Part shown: one piece after another, positions 23,058 through 35,300 of the stretch
How the letters are laid out: each line of letters opens with the position of its first letter
How positions within the stretch are numbered: position 1 is the first letter of the stretch
From: Molossus alvarezi
Taxonomy: Eukaryota; Chordata; Mammalia; Chiroptera; Molossidae
Direction: 5' to 3'
NCBI GenBank assembly: GCA_037176705.1
Contig: CM073885.1
Coordinates: 161,996,290 to 162,060,289 of the forward strand
Length of the DNA stretch: 64,000 nt
Made by a program: the position numbers and the translations under genes
The notes under the pieces: model-generated
Told to the model about the DNA's origin: nothing
Database searches by the model: none
The model's input: the letters and a program-made list of their open reading frames with translations, nothing else

Positions 23058-24209
23058 CAACAATACCTTTTTTATCTACTCATCTACTGTTGGGCACTTG
23101 GGCTGTTTCCAATCTTGGCTATTGTAAACAGCACTGCTATGAACACAGGGGTGCATGTATTTTTTCTGATTTGTGTTTGAGGATTTGTAAGATATATTCC
23201 CAGAAGTGGGATCACTGTGTCATAGGGCAGTTCCATTTTTAATTTTTTGGGCAAATTCCGTACTGTGGTCCACAGTGCTTTCACCAGTCTGTATTCCCTC
23301 CATTAGTGCAGTGGGGTTCCCTTTCCCCCACATCCTCTCAAACACTTGTTGTCTGTTGATTTTTTGATGGTAGCCATTCTGGCAAGTGTGAGGTGATACC
23401 TCATTGTACTTTTAATTTGCATCTCTCTGACAACCAGTGACTTGGAGCATTTTCACATGTCTCTTGACCATCTGTATGTCCTCTTTGAAGAAATATCTAT
23501 TCAAGTCCTTTGTCCATGTATTAATTGGATTGTTTGTCTTCCTGGATTTGAGTTATATAAGTTATATTTTGGAAATTCACCTCTATCAGATATATAATTG
23601 GCAAATATGTTCTCCCATACAGTGAGATCCCTTTTCATTTTGATGATTTCTTTTACTGAGCAGAAACTTTTTAGTTTGATGTAGTCTAATTTATTTAGTT
23701 TTCTATGTTTCCTCGGCCCTACAAGAAAAATCAGCTGAAGTATTGCTATGAGAGATGTCTGAGATTTTACTGCCTATGTCTTATTCTGGGATTTTTATAA
23801 TTTTGTAACTTACATTTAAGTTTTTTGTACATTTTGGTTTTAATCTTGTGTATGGTGTAAGTTGGCGGTCTAGATTCTGTCCAACTTTCCCACCACCATT
23901 TATTAAATAGACTGTTTTTACTCCATTGTATGCTCTTGCCTCCTTTGTGAAATATTGAGTATAAATGTGTGGGTTGATTTCTGGGCTCTCTGTTCTATTC
24001 CACTGGTCTATATGTCTGTTCTTATGCCAGTTTTGATTACAGTGGCCTCGTAGTATAGTTCGATACCTGGTGTTGTTATCTCTCCAACTTTGTTCATCTT
24101 TCTCAGGATTGCTGAGGCTATTCAGAATATTTGGTTTTATCTAAATTTTTGGAATATTTTTTCTAGATCTGTGAAATATGCCATTGGTATTTTAATTCAA
24201 ATTGCTTTT

Positions 24210-24254
24210 TTCCACTTTTATTCATTTTTTTTTAGAGAAATAGAAAGAGGGAGT

Positions 24255-24300
<46 letters not shown>

Positions 24301-24454
24301 CAATGAGAGAATATCAATTGGTCACCTCCTGCATGGCCCCCGCTGGGGATCAGGCCCACAATCTGGGCATGTGCCCTGACTCAGAATCAAACCAGTGAGC
24401 ACCCTCTTGATGCATGGGTTGATGCTCAACTACTGAGCCACATAAGCCAGGCCT
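24210..24454 (-). mobile_element. VES-type SINE inside L1
   Basis: Has a long (GA)n expansion at 24257-24294 in its purine block; head ends ccacataagccaggcctgg. Confidence 0.8.
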
Positions 24455-24979
24455 GGAATATCTTTAAATCTATAGATTGCTTTGGGCAGTATGTAAATTT
24501 AAAAAAATGTTAAGTCTTCCAATCCATGATTATGTTATATCTTTTCACTTATTTGTATCTTCCTCAATTTATTTCATCAATGTCCTATAATTTTTCAATC
24601 ATATGTCTTTTACCTTCTTGGTTAAATTTATTTCTAGTTAGTTTATTTGTGTGTTGTTGCAAAAGTAAGTACAATTGTTTTCTTAGTTTCCCTTTCTTAT
24701 AGTTTAATATTGATGTATAGAAATGACATTGATTTCTAGATATTGATTTTGTATGCTGTTGCTTTGCTAAAGTCACTTTATTGGATCTAGTAGTTTTTGT
24801 TGGTGTCTTTAGGGTTTTCAATATACAATATAATGTCATATGTGAATAATGACAATTTTGCTTCCTCCTTTCCAATTTGCTTGTCTTTTATTTCTTTTTC
24901 TTGTCTGATTGCTGTGGCTCATCATACTTCCAGTACTATGTTGAATAAGAGGGGTGAAAGGGGAATCACCCCTTTCTGT

Positions 24980-25021
24980 CCTTGGGCTGACACTCTGCCA
25001 CTGAGTGAAACTGGCCAGGGC
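24980..25021 (-). mobile_element. VES-type SINE head fragment
   Basis: Only cactgagtgaaactggccag with about 20 preceding bases remains, abutting the broken end of the L1. Confidence 0.65.
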
Positions 25022-25985
25022 TGTTCTGATGATCTTAAGAGAAACACTGCCTCCAGTTGTTATTCAGGTTGATTGCTCCACTTTCAGCTGTAAATTGGGT
25101 TTGAAGCTGGGAGGTGTGTGTTGTTTTCACCTGCTTTGCAGCCATCTTGGAATGGGAGCTGTGTTTTGAATATCAGAGACCCAGCCCTGGTTTGGCCTCT
25201 GTGGACTCCAGTCTCTCCAAGGGAGAAAAAGAGAACAATTTCATGAGATTCCTTTGTAACAGAAGAGTTGAGGTTGTTATATATTGCCACATGTTGGAGA
25301 CTTTGCATTCACCCCTGAGGGTGATGAGAACTAAACTCATGCCTTTGTGCACTTGGCCAATAGGCCCACCCTGAATTTTACATGTGGCCCTAGCATTGTG
25401 TGCCATATTGGTGGATATTTATAATGTGGACGCAGATAAGCTGAATGGACTATATACAAAGTGGCGGCATGGTAAGCTTTTGCCTCAGTCATTTTTCGTG
25501 TTCCACCTTCCTTCCCTTTTAGAGTCTTCATGGAAATTGAAATCATTTTATGTGGGTTTTGTAATAGTATTTAGTTTAATTATATGAAATGCACCTGCTG
25601 GGTTGTTTATTGACCTGCAAAAATAGGATATTCATCTGGTTTAACATAATACTAGAATAGGCATTTTCTTGGTTTTCTTTGTATCTGTAGAATTTTTTTC
25701 CACCTTCAAAGAAAACAAAGCCCTTGCTCTTGGCACACATTTGTCATAGGAAAACTTTATGTGGGTGTTGTCTTCAGTCCCATTTCCCAGTGGGAATCAA
25801 AAACCAAAGCAAAGAACAGGCTTGCCTTTAGGGATAAGCCCTACCCTCCAACACCCTTTACTTGGTAAAAATGGGAAGCACCTGGATCCCAAGGGTAACA
25901 CCTTTATTTTTCTCGGCCACCCACGTTTTCCTAAGTTCAATGATTGCAAATCCCCCAATCTTTACCCTGGGCCCCCAAACCTAGT
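25022..25985. other. Unassigned DNA within the FRMD4-like relic
   Basis: Several short overlapping ORFs on both strands (25114-25374, 25173-25406, 25337-25546) show no domain I recognise. The right end may be decayed 3'-exon sequence of the FRMD4-like copy, but alignment by eye is not convincing before about 26000. Confidence 0.35.
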
Positions 25986-25999
25986 AGCCTCCCCCTGAA

Positions 26000-26535
26000 T
26001 GTAGGTGGGCCTCAGCTCCATGCACCTGCACAGCCTCCACCTACATTTTTAGCACCAGACTCCACCTGGGGTTCCCAGGGCAAACTCTTGGGCTGGGAGA
26101 CAAATGGGGAAACCTGACTTCTATACTCCATGCACTCCTAGCAGCAAACATTTGAACTCCATTGACAACTGTTTCTCTTGCACCAGGCACTGCAGCTAAG
26201 AGCACTGCTCCTGCGCATGATGAACACCAAATATTCCACGCTGGCTGAGGATTGCTCATCCAAGGTGTGCCTGGGGTGCACGTGTGGCAGTAGCACAGAC
26301 AGGGTGTGGGGTGGGAGGGGCATGCTGGATGCCAGAAATTGGGTAGCATGCCCAACCTTGCTGTGTGTGGTGGAGGCAGAGGTGGACCTGGCATTTACCT
26401 GCACAGCCAGAGCAGCTCACAGTTCCACATGAAAAAATATTTACTGTACTTTCCAGACTTGTGCCAAACCTTTGGCAATGTGCAGCCTCGAGAGACTAAG
26501 AGGTCCACCGCAGTGTCAATGTGCAGTTAAAATCC
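26000..26535 (+). pseudogene. FRMD4A-like: FRMD4A-like relic, 3' coding exon with stops and frameshifts
   Basis: By eye this aligns to the long 3' exon of FRMD4A: a stretch like LHSLALHF (about 26015), cccagggcaaactcttgggc and cctgacttctatactcc (SQGKLLG, PDFYTP), gacaactgtttctcttgcac (DDC-SCT), MNTKYSTLAED at 26219, GSMPNLA with a Gly-rich run and YLHSQS at about 26335-26415, and a segment like VRSLE..H-SV at about 26485-26520. The reading frame changes at least twice and a TAA at 26197-26199 replaces a Ser codon in the serine-rich stretch, so it cannot encode the FRMD4 C-terminus. The preceding part of the exon (proline-rich region) was not found and may be deleted. Confidence 0.75.
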
Positions 26536-26625
26536 TGTGCATCAAGGTTCCAGCCATTCTGCAGTTTAGAGCCAGACTTCTGTCATCAATTCTAAGATTC
26601 AATGTTATTTTTAAATTTGCCATTT

Positions 26626-26822
26626 CCTAGTTAGTGTGGTTCAGTGGATTGGTCATAATCCCATGCACCAAGAGGTCACTGGTTCAATTCCTGGTCAGGG
26701 CACATGTCCCGGTTTCAAGCTCTACACCCACCAGGGGTGTGCAGGAGGCACTGATCTATGTTCTCTCATTGATGTTTCTATCTCTCTCTCTAAAAAAAAA
26801 ATCAATAAAAATATATTTTCAA
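26626..26822 (+). mobile_element. VES-type SINE
   Basis: tagttagtgtggttcagtgg head, tgcaggaggcactgatctat, tail tctaaaaaaaaaatcaataa. Confidence 0.8.
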
Positions 26823-27240
26823 AAAATTTACCACTAAGACAAATAAAAAGACACAATTGGAACTGCATGATGCTTTCCATTGAAAGTTGTATCCCTGTTT
26901 CATAGAAGTTAAATGTAAAATGATGAAATATGCCTTATAAATGTGTTTTGATAAATATTTCTAACACTTGTGTGCTGCTCAAAGTCAGCTTTTGTCATCG
27001 TCCTCACTGTTGCCCACTTGCAATGCCTTGCACTTTTTTCTGAGTGCTATGAAATGTAGCAGCTGCTGTCACAAATAGTTCTTTCCTCCAAAAAGTGATG
27101 GTGTGTGTATTTTGAGTGAGGTGGTTAGCACAGGACAAGAGGGAGGTAAACAATGCTAGGGGATGGATGCAGATGGAGATGTACTAAACATAACAGATGA
27201 TAGGAAGTTTAGGGAGGGCCTGAGAGTGTCTTTTTACCAC
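26823..27240. other. Intergenic DNA
   Basis: Nothing recognised. Confidence 0.35.
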
Positions 27241-27289
27241 TCTATAATATAGAAAGGTTTGCATCCCCCCTTGAATTTTCTTCCTGCTC

Positions 27290-28300
27290 TTTTGTAGTCC
27301 TTTTCTAGCACAAGCCCCAAATCCTGGAAACCTCAAATCTGCTTCTATCACCATAGTTTTAACTTAAAGAATTCATATCAATGAAATCACATAGTATGTA
27401 GTATTTTTTCTAAATATTTCATGTGCATAATGTGTTGAGACTTTTTCATGCTGTTGCATGTCTCAGCTCTTCATTCCTTTTTATTGCACAATAGTATTCC
27501 TTTGAATGGATTTTACTGTTTGTTTACCTTTTGTTGTTTCCTTAACCCAGTGAGAACCATCGATTCTTTCACTACTAACTAACTATGATTTTACTTGTAG
27601 GGTATGTAGGTGAGTGTTTTGTAGATGTTCTTTCTTAGGTTGCTGTCTTTTGCTGTGGGTATTGCATTTTAGCAAATGCTTTTTTGTAAGGTTACATGCT
27701 TTATCTTCTTTAGCCTATTGATATGGTGGATTGTTTTGATTGCTTTTTGCAGTTTTATATCGTTGGGGTCTAGATTTTGTAGTATTCCTTAGAAATACTG
27801 TCCTTTTATCTGATAGGCAGTTAAGTTAGTTGGAATCAGTTTGATCCCTTAGGCTTGCTTTTTTGATTGATTAGGGTGAGTCAGAGCAGCCTTCAGTCTA
27901 GGATAATTTGGCCCCACTACTTGGGTGATTCCCTTTAGAAGACTCTATCCCATGCCTGGTATTTGCCCATCTTTGTGTGAGCTCTGGGTGTTGCATGGCC
28001 CACTGCTCTATGGTGGTTCTTTACTCAGCCTGGGGAGATTAGGATTCAGCCAATAGTTTGAAAGGACCCCTTGGCAGAGCCTCGAGATTTTCCCCTGAAC
28101 ATTTTTCTACTTTCTTGTGTTCTGTCCCAATCTCCTCAATCTCCCAGAAGTGTAATCTTTTTTTCCCTCAATTTAGTGAGATACTAGGCTCTGTTTGGGT
28201 TTCCTGAGCTGTATCCTGAACACTGCCTCTGGGTAGTAATCCAGGGCTAGTGCTCACCTCATTTGTTCATTGCCTGTTGCTTTATGTTTGAAAAATAGTT
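27290..28300 (-). mobile_element. Old L1 fragments, antisense
   Basis: aaatcacatagtatgtagta, tgttgcatgtctcagctctt, cattcctttttattgcacaa, atagtattcctttgaatgga are the reverse complement of an L1M ORF2 3' region; 27600-28300 appears to be further L1-like material. Confidence 0.55.
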
Positions 28301-28760
28301 ATGTATTTTTTCTGGGTCTTTTTGTTGTTGTTGTTTTTGTTTTTTATTTCTTTATGGTAGAACAAAAATTCCTGTAGCAGTTACCCCTTCCAGCCAGTAG
28401 CAATAATCCATTATATTTTTTCATCATTTCATGACTGTTATTGGAAATGTATACTTCCTTGTGATCTTCAAGATCATTTTCTTTTCTTCAAAAATCCCAC
28501 TCCATAAAAAGTATAAGTTAAATGTGGAATTTATACATTACTTTTGGGGAAGTTAACATTTGCACTGAAGCTCAAAAGAAATGGTAAATTTACTGATGCA
28601 CTGGCATGAATCAAAGCAGTGGCACTAAACTGTAGTCATATTCTTCCTTCCTGTGCACTCCAGTAACTCACCCCTCCATTATTTTAAATTTGTTTCTGTT
28701 AAAAGTGTGTTTTTTTAAATGAATTAACTAATATGTAACCATTGAAAAACAGCATATTTC

Positions 28761-29140
28761 TGTAGAAGTTCCAAGGACTAACTTCAAAGGAAACTGACTC
28801 CAGCAATCAGACAGTCCAGCTCCAGGAGACTTGGTGACTTCCATCCATGAAAACCAGACCTCTACTTGATCAGCTTCAAGATACTCATCGGAATAGACTG
28901 TGCTGACTTACACATGGAGAACTTTCAACTCCCCTCCCCATGATTTTTTTGTTCTGCTTTCCCTCTCCCTCCTTGTAAAACCCCTGCCTGCACTGAGATG
29001 TAAAGGTGGTCTTTAGGACAGGAGTCCGCCATCTGCTCAGGCTGCTGGCATTTGAATAAACTGTCTTTTCTTCCATCAACACCTGTCTCTGGAGTATTGA
29101 CTCTCAAAGCAGCAGGCAGCCAATTCTGAGTTCAGTATCA
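28761..29140 (+). mobile_element. Solo LTR of an endogenous retrovirus
   Basis: Begins tgtagaagtt, contains a polyadenylation signal (aataaa 29055-29060) after a gagtccgccatctgctcagg block typical of class I LTR R/U5, and ends near gttcagtatca. No internal retroviral genes and no second LTR were found. Boundaries are approximate because no target duplication was seen. Confidence 0.65.
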
Positions 29141-29184
29141 TACTCACACATAAAATAGCCAATTTCACTTCAAAAAGTGTTTTT

Positions 29185-29434
29185 GCCCTGGAAAGTTTGG
29201 CTCAACTGTTACAGCATTGGCCCAAAGACCAAAGAGTTGAAGGTTCAATTCCAGTCAACAGCACATACCTTAGTTGTGGTTTGGTCCCTGGCCCTGGCCA
29301 GGGTCATTTGGGAGGCAACCAGTTGATGTGTCTCTCCCACATCAATGTTTCTCTCTCTCTCTCTCTCTCGCTCTCTCTCCCTCCCTCCCACTTTATCTGA
29401 AGATAAATAAAAAAAAGTATCCTTTGGTGAGAAT
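29185..29434 (+). mobile_element. VES-type SINE
   Basis: gccctggaaagtttggctca head to cctttggtgagaatttttt tail. Confidence 0.8.
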
Positions 29435-29442
29435 TTTTTTTT

Positions 29443-29555
29443 TATTCTTACCTGAGGACATTTTTCCTTTTTTTTTAGATAGAGTGGGAGGGAGAGAGAA
29501 ACATCAACATGAAAGGGATACATTTAGTGGCTGCTACCCACATGACCAAGCAGGA
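29443..29555 (-). mobile_element. VES-type SINE, truncated
   Basis: Tail-side cctgaggacatttttcc to gctgctacccacatgacc; head missing. It abuts the + strand SINE tail-to-tail, then a short L1 3'-end piece (gaaacatctgtaacaaaa) follows. Confidence 0.75.
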
Positions 29556-29574
29556 GAAACATCTGTAACAAAAA

Positions 29575-29622
29575 TAAAATTAAAATTAAATAAATATATA
29601 AATAAATAAATAAATAAATAAA
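29575..29622 (+). repeat. (AAAT)n tract
   Basis: ataaataaataaataaata, following an L1-type tail. Confidence 0.9.
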
Positions 29623-29639
29623 CCTAATTTTTCAAAATT

Positions 29640-30605
29640 TACAAAACTAGTTATAAAAAAGTATAAATTACTAAATTTTCCAATGATTCTTTTGTCAATT
29701 AATAGCATTTATACTTCTGAAGTTCTTAAAGCTTAAATTGCACTAAGACTTATGGGACACCCTGGTATACACATATGTACATTCCCTCACTCTGTCCATG
29801 GAGAGGGCCTAGGCAGTAAAACTCCTATAGCCATGCAAGCACCTAGCACTCATTGTAACTATCATTTCCACTAAAAGGAACCAGGGCTCTTGGAGAAATA
29901 CCTGATATCACAGATTAGCTCAGGGGTGGACATGAAAATTCTCAGATGAACCAACAATATTGCTGTGCTAAAAATTAATTGAGTGCTCAAAGAACAACTG
30001 GGACATGTCAACACACACACACAATCACAATCCTGTGATCAATGAAAATTAATAATGATAGTAATTGGTTATAAGACATCAAATAAAATAGAAAATCACG
30101 AATCCACACTAGTAACACCTAAATGTGTAGAAGACTTTAGAGATATTTACATAGTTACAAATAGCTCACAACAAAATATTTATATATTACAAACGGGAAA
30201 AGAACAACTTTATAGCTGAAGAAGCATGGAAGATACCACCTTAATCAAAGTAAACAGAATGATTAATGGTACAAACTGAAATCATGTGCCACCTTATAAA
30301 ATGCAATGAGAACACAGTGTTACTTCTATTACTGCTGGAGATGTATAACATAAATATAATCGTGAGAAAATATAAAACAAACACAAATTGAAAAATATTC
30401 TACAAATAATTGGCCTATACTCTTTGTGTGACATTCACAAGAATCAATAAAAGACTCATTTCTAGATTAAAGGAGATAAAAAACAAAACAAAAAAAACAA
30501 CAACCTGCAAAAGACTAGAGCTATAATGCTTGAAACAGTATGGTAATTGTCCAAGGAGCAACAGGCTTATCAGAAGAACAGATCTGTGTTTGTAAGAACT
30601 TAAAA
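29640..30605 (+). mobile_element. Probable old L1 3'-end sequence
   Basis: Phrases tggaagataccaccttaatc, aaatcatgtgccaccttata and attaaaggagataaaaaaca resemble an old L1M 3' UTR. Highly decayed. Confidence 0.45.
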
Positions 30606-31427
30606 CAGGATTCCAAAATGGCCAGAAGTGAATGGAAGCTACACAGACCATCTCCCAGGACCAAACTGGAATTACAGTAAAAATAAAGACAAATCATCAG
30701 AAAAAAAAGCAACAGAAAAGCAGCTTGGAGGACCATATAACCAGGGATGCTGACTCAATCCTGGTAGGATTGCGGAGGCATGAGGGGGGAGCCTGGGAGC
30801 CCACATCCGGCAGTCACCTTAGCTGTGAGCAGAGCCCTCGGATTATACTACCAAGCGGCTCTACAGCACAGAGCCCGGATAGATGCTAAAATAGCCACAG
30901 TTGCTTAACTTGGGCTCCAGCAGAGGGAGGGCAGACTGGACTGAAACTGTGTGGGGACACTTGCGAATTGGAGGTTGCTCAGAGCTTTTCTTGATTTGCA
31001 GCCACACAGGACGGTGGTCATCTTGCTCCTTCCCAGGGCTCTGGGTGAAGGCTGGTGGCCCCTCCCTCGGAGATTCAACCTCACTCATGTGGGACATTGA
31101 AATGCAAATTAGGATTCACTAACAAACAACATTTGCCCCACTCTTTGAAAGTTTCTTTTCCCTGAGCTCTGGAGGGAGTTTTTCATTCAACTGAGGACCC
31201 AAAGCTCTTCAAGTAACTGCTAATGATAGCCTTCAGGCAAAAAGCAAGATGATAACTGTACCCTTCCTGGGCTAGCAACTCTAACCAGGAAAGTGAGACT
31301 TGACAGTGGTGTTTAAAGTGGGTCATCCCTTGCACATTCAAACCCAGAAGAGGGAGCCACAAGCAGCAGAACACCAACACACACAAGGGAAATTTGGCAG
31401 GCTCCAAAACCCACTCTGATAGCCAAA

Positions 31428-32220
31428 ATGGTGAAACACAAAAACAGAAGCCAAATAAAAAAACAAGAGACCTCTACCAAAGATAAGAGAAATGTGGAGC
31501 AGTTAAGCAAGTTAACAGAGCTAGAATTGAGAGCCATGACCTTGAGGAAGCTCAACAGCATGAGTAAGAACAAAGAAATTTTGAAAATCAACCAGTTGGA
31601 AATTTAAAACCACCAAGAAGAAATCAAGAATGACATATCAGAAATAAACAACACATTGGAAGGTCTAAACAGCAGAGTAGAGAAGGCTGAGGACCAGATC
31701 AATGAATTAGAAGACAGGGTAAAAAAATCAACCAATCAGAAAAACAAAAGGAAAAAAAAACAAAGAAAAAGAAGACAGCTTAAGAGAACTGTGAGACAAC
31801 TGGAAACCTAATAATATTTGCATCATAGGAGTCCCCGAAGAAGAAGAAAATGAGCAAGGGTTAGAGAATATATTCAAAGAAATAGTGACAGAAAACTTTC
31901 CTAATTTGTTGAAGGAAGAAGGCATTTAAGTTCAAGAGGCACAGAGAGCCCCAAGTAAGAAGAACCCAAACAGGCCCACACCAAGACACATAGTAATTAA
32001 AATGCCAACAATCAAAGGCAAGGAGAGAATCCTAGAAGCAGCAAGAGATAAGCAACAGGTCACCTACAAAGAAACCTCCATAAGGCTAGCAGCTGACTTC
32101 TCAACAGAAACACTACAGTCGAGAAGGGAATGGCATGAAGTAATCAAGGTCATGAAAAAACAAGGATTTGAATCCAAGACTATGTTATCCAGCAAGGCTA
32201 TCATTCAAAATAGAAGGTGA
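31428..32220 (+). pseudogene. L1 ORF1, broken
   Basis: Starts MVKHKNRSQIKKQE; a stop interrupts it after NQLEI (about 31605). The RRM/C-terminal part is recognisable to the stop at about 32218 (ERILEAARDKQQVTYK, TSIRLAADFSTETLQS). Confidence 0.8.
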
Positions 32221-32361
32221 AATAAAGAGCTTCCCAGACTAAAACAAACAAAAAAAAGGGGATAAGGGAATACATTAGCAAAAAACCACTATAAGAAATG
32301 TTAAAAGGACTGCTGTAATTAGTAGAAGAAATAGGAAGAAAAATATAACCACACTAAACAA

Positions 32362-35300
32362 AAATGGCAATAAATAAGTACATATCAATAATCTTAAATG
32401 TAAATGGGCTGAATGCTTCAACACAAAGACACAGAGTAGCTGATTGGATAAAAAAGCATTCTTCATCTATATGTTGTTGACAAGAGACCCACCTCACAAC
32501 AAAACACTCACATAGGTTGAAAGTGAAGGGATAGAAAAAAATCTTTCAAGCAAACAAAAAGAAAAAAAAATTGGGGAGCAATACTTATATCTGATAAAAT
32601 AGATTTCAAAATGAAGGCCATAAATAGAGACAAAGAATAATAGTAATATTTAAAGGATCTATCTATCAGGAAGATATAACCTTGATAAACATTCATGCAT
32701 CTAATATAGGAACACAAAAATATATTAAAAATCTTCTGGAGGAATTCAAAAAGAAATTAATAGCAATAGAATCGTAGCAGAAGTCATCAACATCCACTGA
32801 TACCACTGGATAGATCCTCTAGACAAAAAAATTAGCAAGAAAATGGACTCTAAATGAAGCACTAGACCAAATGGATTTAATACATATCTACAGAGAATTA
32901 CAGCCCAAATCTACAGAATTCACATTCTTCTCAAGTGCACATGGGTTATTCTCAAAGATAGACCACATGGTAGGACACAAACTAAATCTCTACAAGTTCA
33001 AGAAGATTGAAATCATATCAAGCATCTTCTCAGATCACAATGACATAAAACTAGAAATCAATTGCAACAAAAACATGCAAAGACCTTTGAACACGTGGAG
33101 GCTAAATAGCATGTTATTAAACAATGAATGGGCTACCAAGGAGATTAAGGAGGAAATTAAAAACTTTCTGGAAAATGGTAAAAATGAACACACAACAACA
33201 CAAAACCTATGGGATATAGCAAAAGCAGTTCTAAGAGGGAAGTTCATAGCACTACAGACTTACCTCAAGAAACAAAAAAAGTTTCTAAAAGACTGTCTAA
33301 ACTCACAACTTAAAGTATTAAAAAAACAAACAAAAATAAAACCCCAGAGCAATTAGAAGAAAGGAAATAGTAAAAATCAGAGCAGAAATAAATGACATAG
33401 AGACCCAAAAAATAGAATTCAAAAGATCAATGAAACAAATAGCTCATTTTTTGAAAAGATAAAAAGATTGATTGACCCTTAACTAGACTCACCAAGAAAC
33501 AAAGAGAGAGAACCCAAATACACAAAATCAGAAATAAAAGTGAAGTAACAACTAACACCACAAAAATACTAAAGATAGTTAACACCTACTATGAACAATT
33601 ATATAGAAACAAATTTGACAATCTAAGTGAAATGGACAAATTTTTAGAAACACATAGTCTTCCAAAACTCGACCAGAAAATGATAGAAAGCTTGAACAGA
33701 CCAATAACAACTAAGAAAATTGAAGATGTAATCAAGACTATTCCAGCAATCAAAAGCCCAGGCCCGAATGGCTTCATGCGGGTTTTACCAAACATTCAAA
33801 AAAGAACTAACGCCCATTCTCCTCAAACTATTTCAAAAAATTCAAGAAGAAGAAAGACTTCCAAACTTGCTTTATGAGGTCAGCATAATTCTAATTGCAA
33901 AATAATAAAAAAAAAAAAAGACACTACAAAGAAAGAAAATTACAGGCCAATATCCCTGATGAACATAGATACCAAAATCCTGAACAAAATACTAGCAAAT
34001 TGGATTCAGCAATGCATCAAAAAAATTATTCTCCATGACCAAGTGGGATTAATCCCAGGGATGCAAGGCTGGTACAACATTCACAAATCAATAAATGTGA
34101 TACACCACATAAACAAAATGAAGCATAAAAACCACATGATCATATCAATAGATGCTGAAAAAGCAAATGACAAAATCCAGCATTCATTTCTGATAAAAAT
34201 GCTCAGCAGTGTGGGAATAGAGGGATCATATCTCGACATAATAAAGGTCATATATGAAAGACCTACAGCCAACATCATACTCAATGGCAGAAATTAAAAG
34301 CATTTCCCTTAGAAACAGGATCAAGACAGGAATGTCCACTTTCGCGACTCTTATTTAACATAGTACTGGAAATCTTAGCCACAGCAATAAAACATGAAGA
34401 AAAAAAAAATGGATCCAAATAGGAAAGAAGGAAGTGAAACTCTCATTATTTGCAGATGACATAATATTATACATAGAAAACCCTAAAGACTTTATCAAAA
34501 ATCTACTAGACTTGTTGTAGCTCACTGTCTTAGAATCCAACTTGTCTTTAAGCTGCCCTAATTAACAACCTCAGAGACAGCAAGATGAACAATGGGGAAT
34601 ATTATAGAAGGCTTTAGCCCCATAAAAATTAACCAGAGTTTGACCTTCACTGGGAATTTGAAAAGCAACATCCTTCAGCAAAAGGGAGGACAGAAATGCC
34701 CCCAAGGCCAGAGTGTCTTGCATGCTCTGTAAAGAAACTGATAGGGAGAAACTGAAGCTCCCTTTGCCCCATAAAACTGTAACTGTTAAACATGTGTGTA
34801 TTGCACCTGACTGACCACTGATATCCATCTCGAATTTGTTAGTTTTTAAAACTTGGATAATGGAATGAATAGCAGGATAGATGTATGCTGACCCAGTTTA
34901 CCCAGTTCCCTTTCACCTCAGCTCCCTCCCACCTCTGTTCCCTCCTGCTTATCGCTAACTGCCTCCCCTTCTGTACAAGCAGCTTGCTTGCTCTGCTAAA
35001 CTCTTGAATGACCCCTGCCCTATATAAGCAACCCTCCCCCTGAGCTTGGGGCTGCAGTTCTCCTCTGTGTAGGTTAGCTGCAGTCCCTGCGCAGGTAATA
35101 AAACATCCCCAAAAACTGAAAAATGGAGTCTGAGTGTGGTCGATCTCCTGGGTTACAACAGACTTAATATATACATTTGGCAAAGTATCAGAATACAAAA
35201 TTAATGTCAAGAAATTTACGGCTTTCTTATACACCAATGATGAACTCACAGAAACAGAAACTGAAAAAACAATCACATTTATCATTGTGGAAAAAAAATT

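Larger units (their letters stand above)
22390..24975 (-). mobile_element. L1 3' half, antisense, interrupted by SINEs
   Basis: Minus-strand L1 ORF2 3' part and 3' end: the + strand shows the reverse complement of the ORF2 C-terminal region (tccattgtgtaaacgtac | atactcatctactgttgggc; agaagtgggatcactgtgtc; ctctttgaagaaatatctat). The minus-strand ORF at 23084-23284 encodes LPKKLKMELPYDTVIPLLGI, the conserved segment before the ORF2 end. Broken by indels and by SINEs at 22822-23057 and 24210-24454. Confidence 0.8.

Noticed and set aside
25114..25374. 86-aa + strand ORF as a gene
   Set aside because: Overlaps two minus-strand ORFs, has no domain, no splice context and no recognisable relative.
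34513..35160. Provirus with coding capacity
   Set aside because: Only a single LTR is present, with target duplication on both sides; no gag, pol or env sequence seen there.
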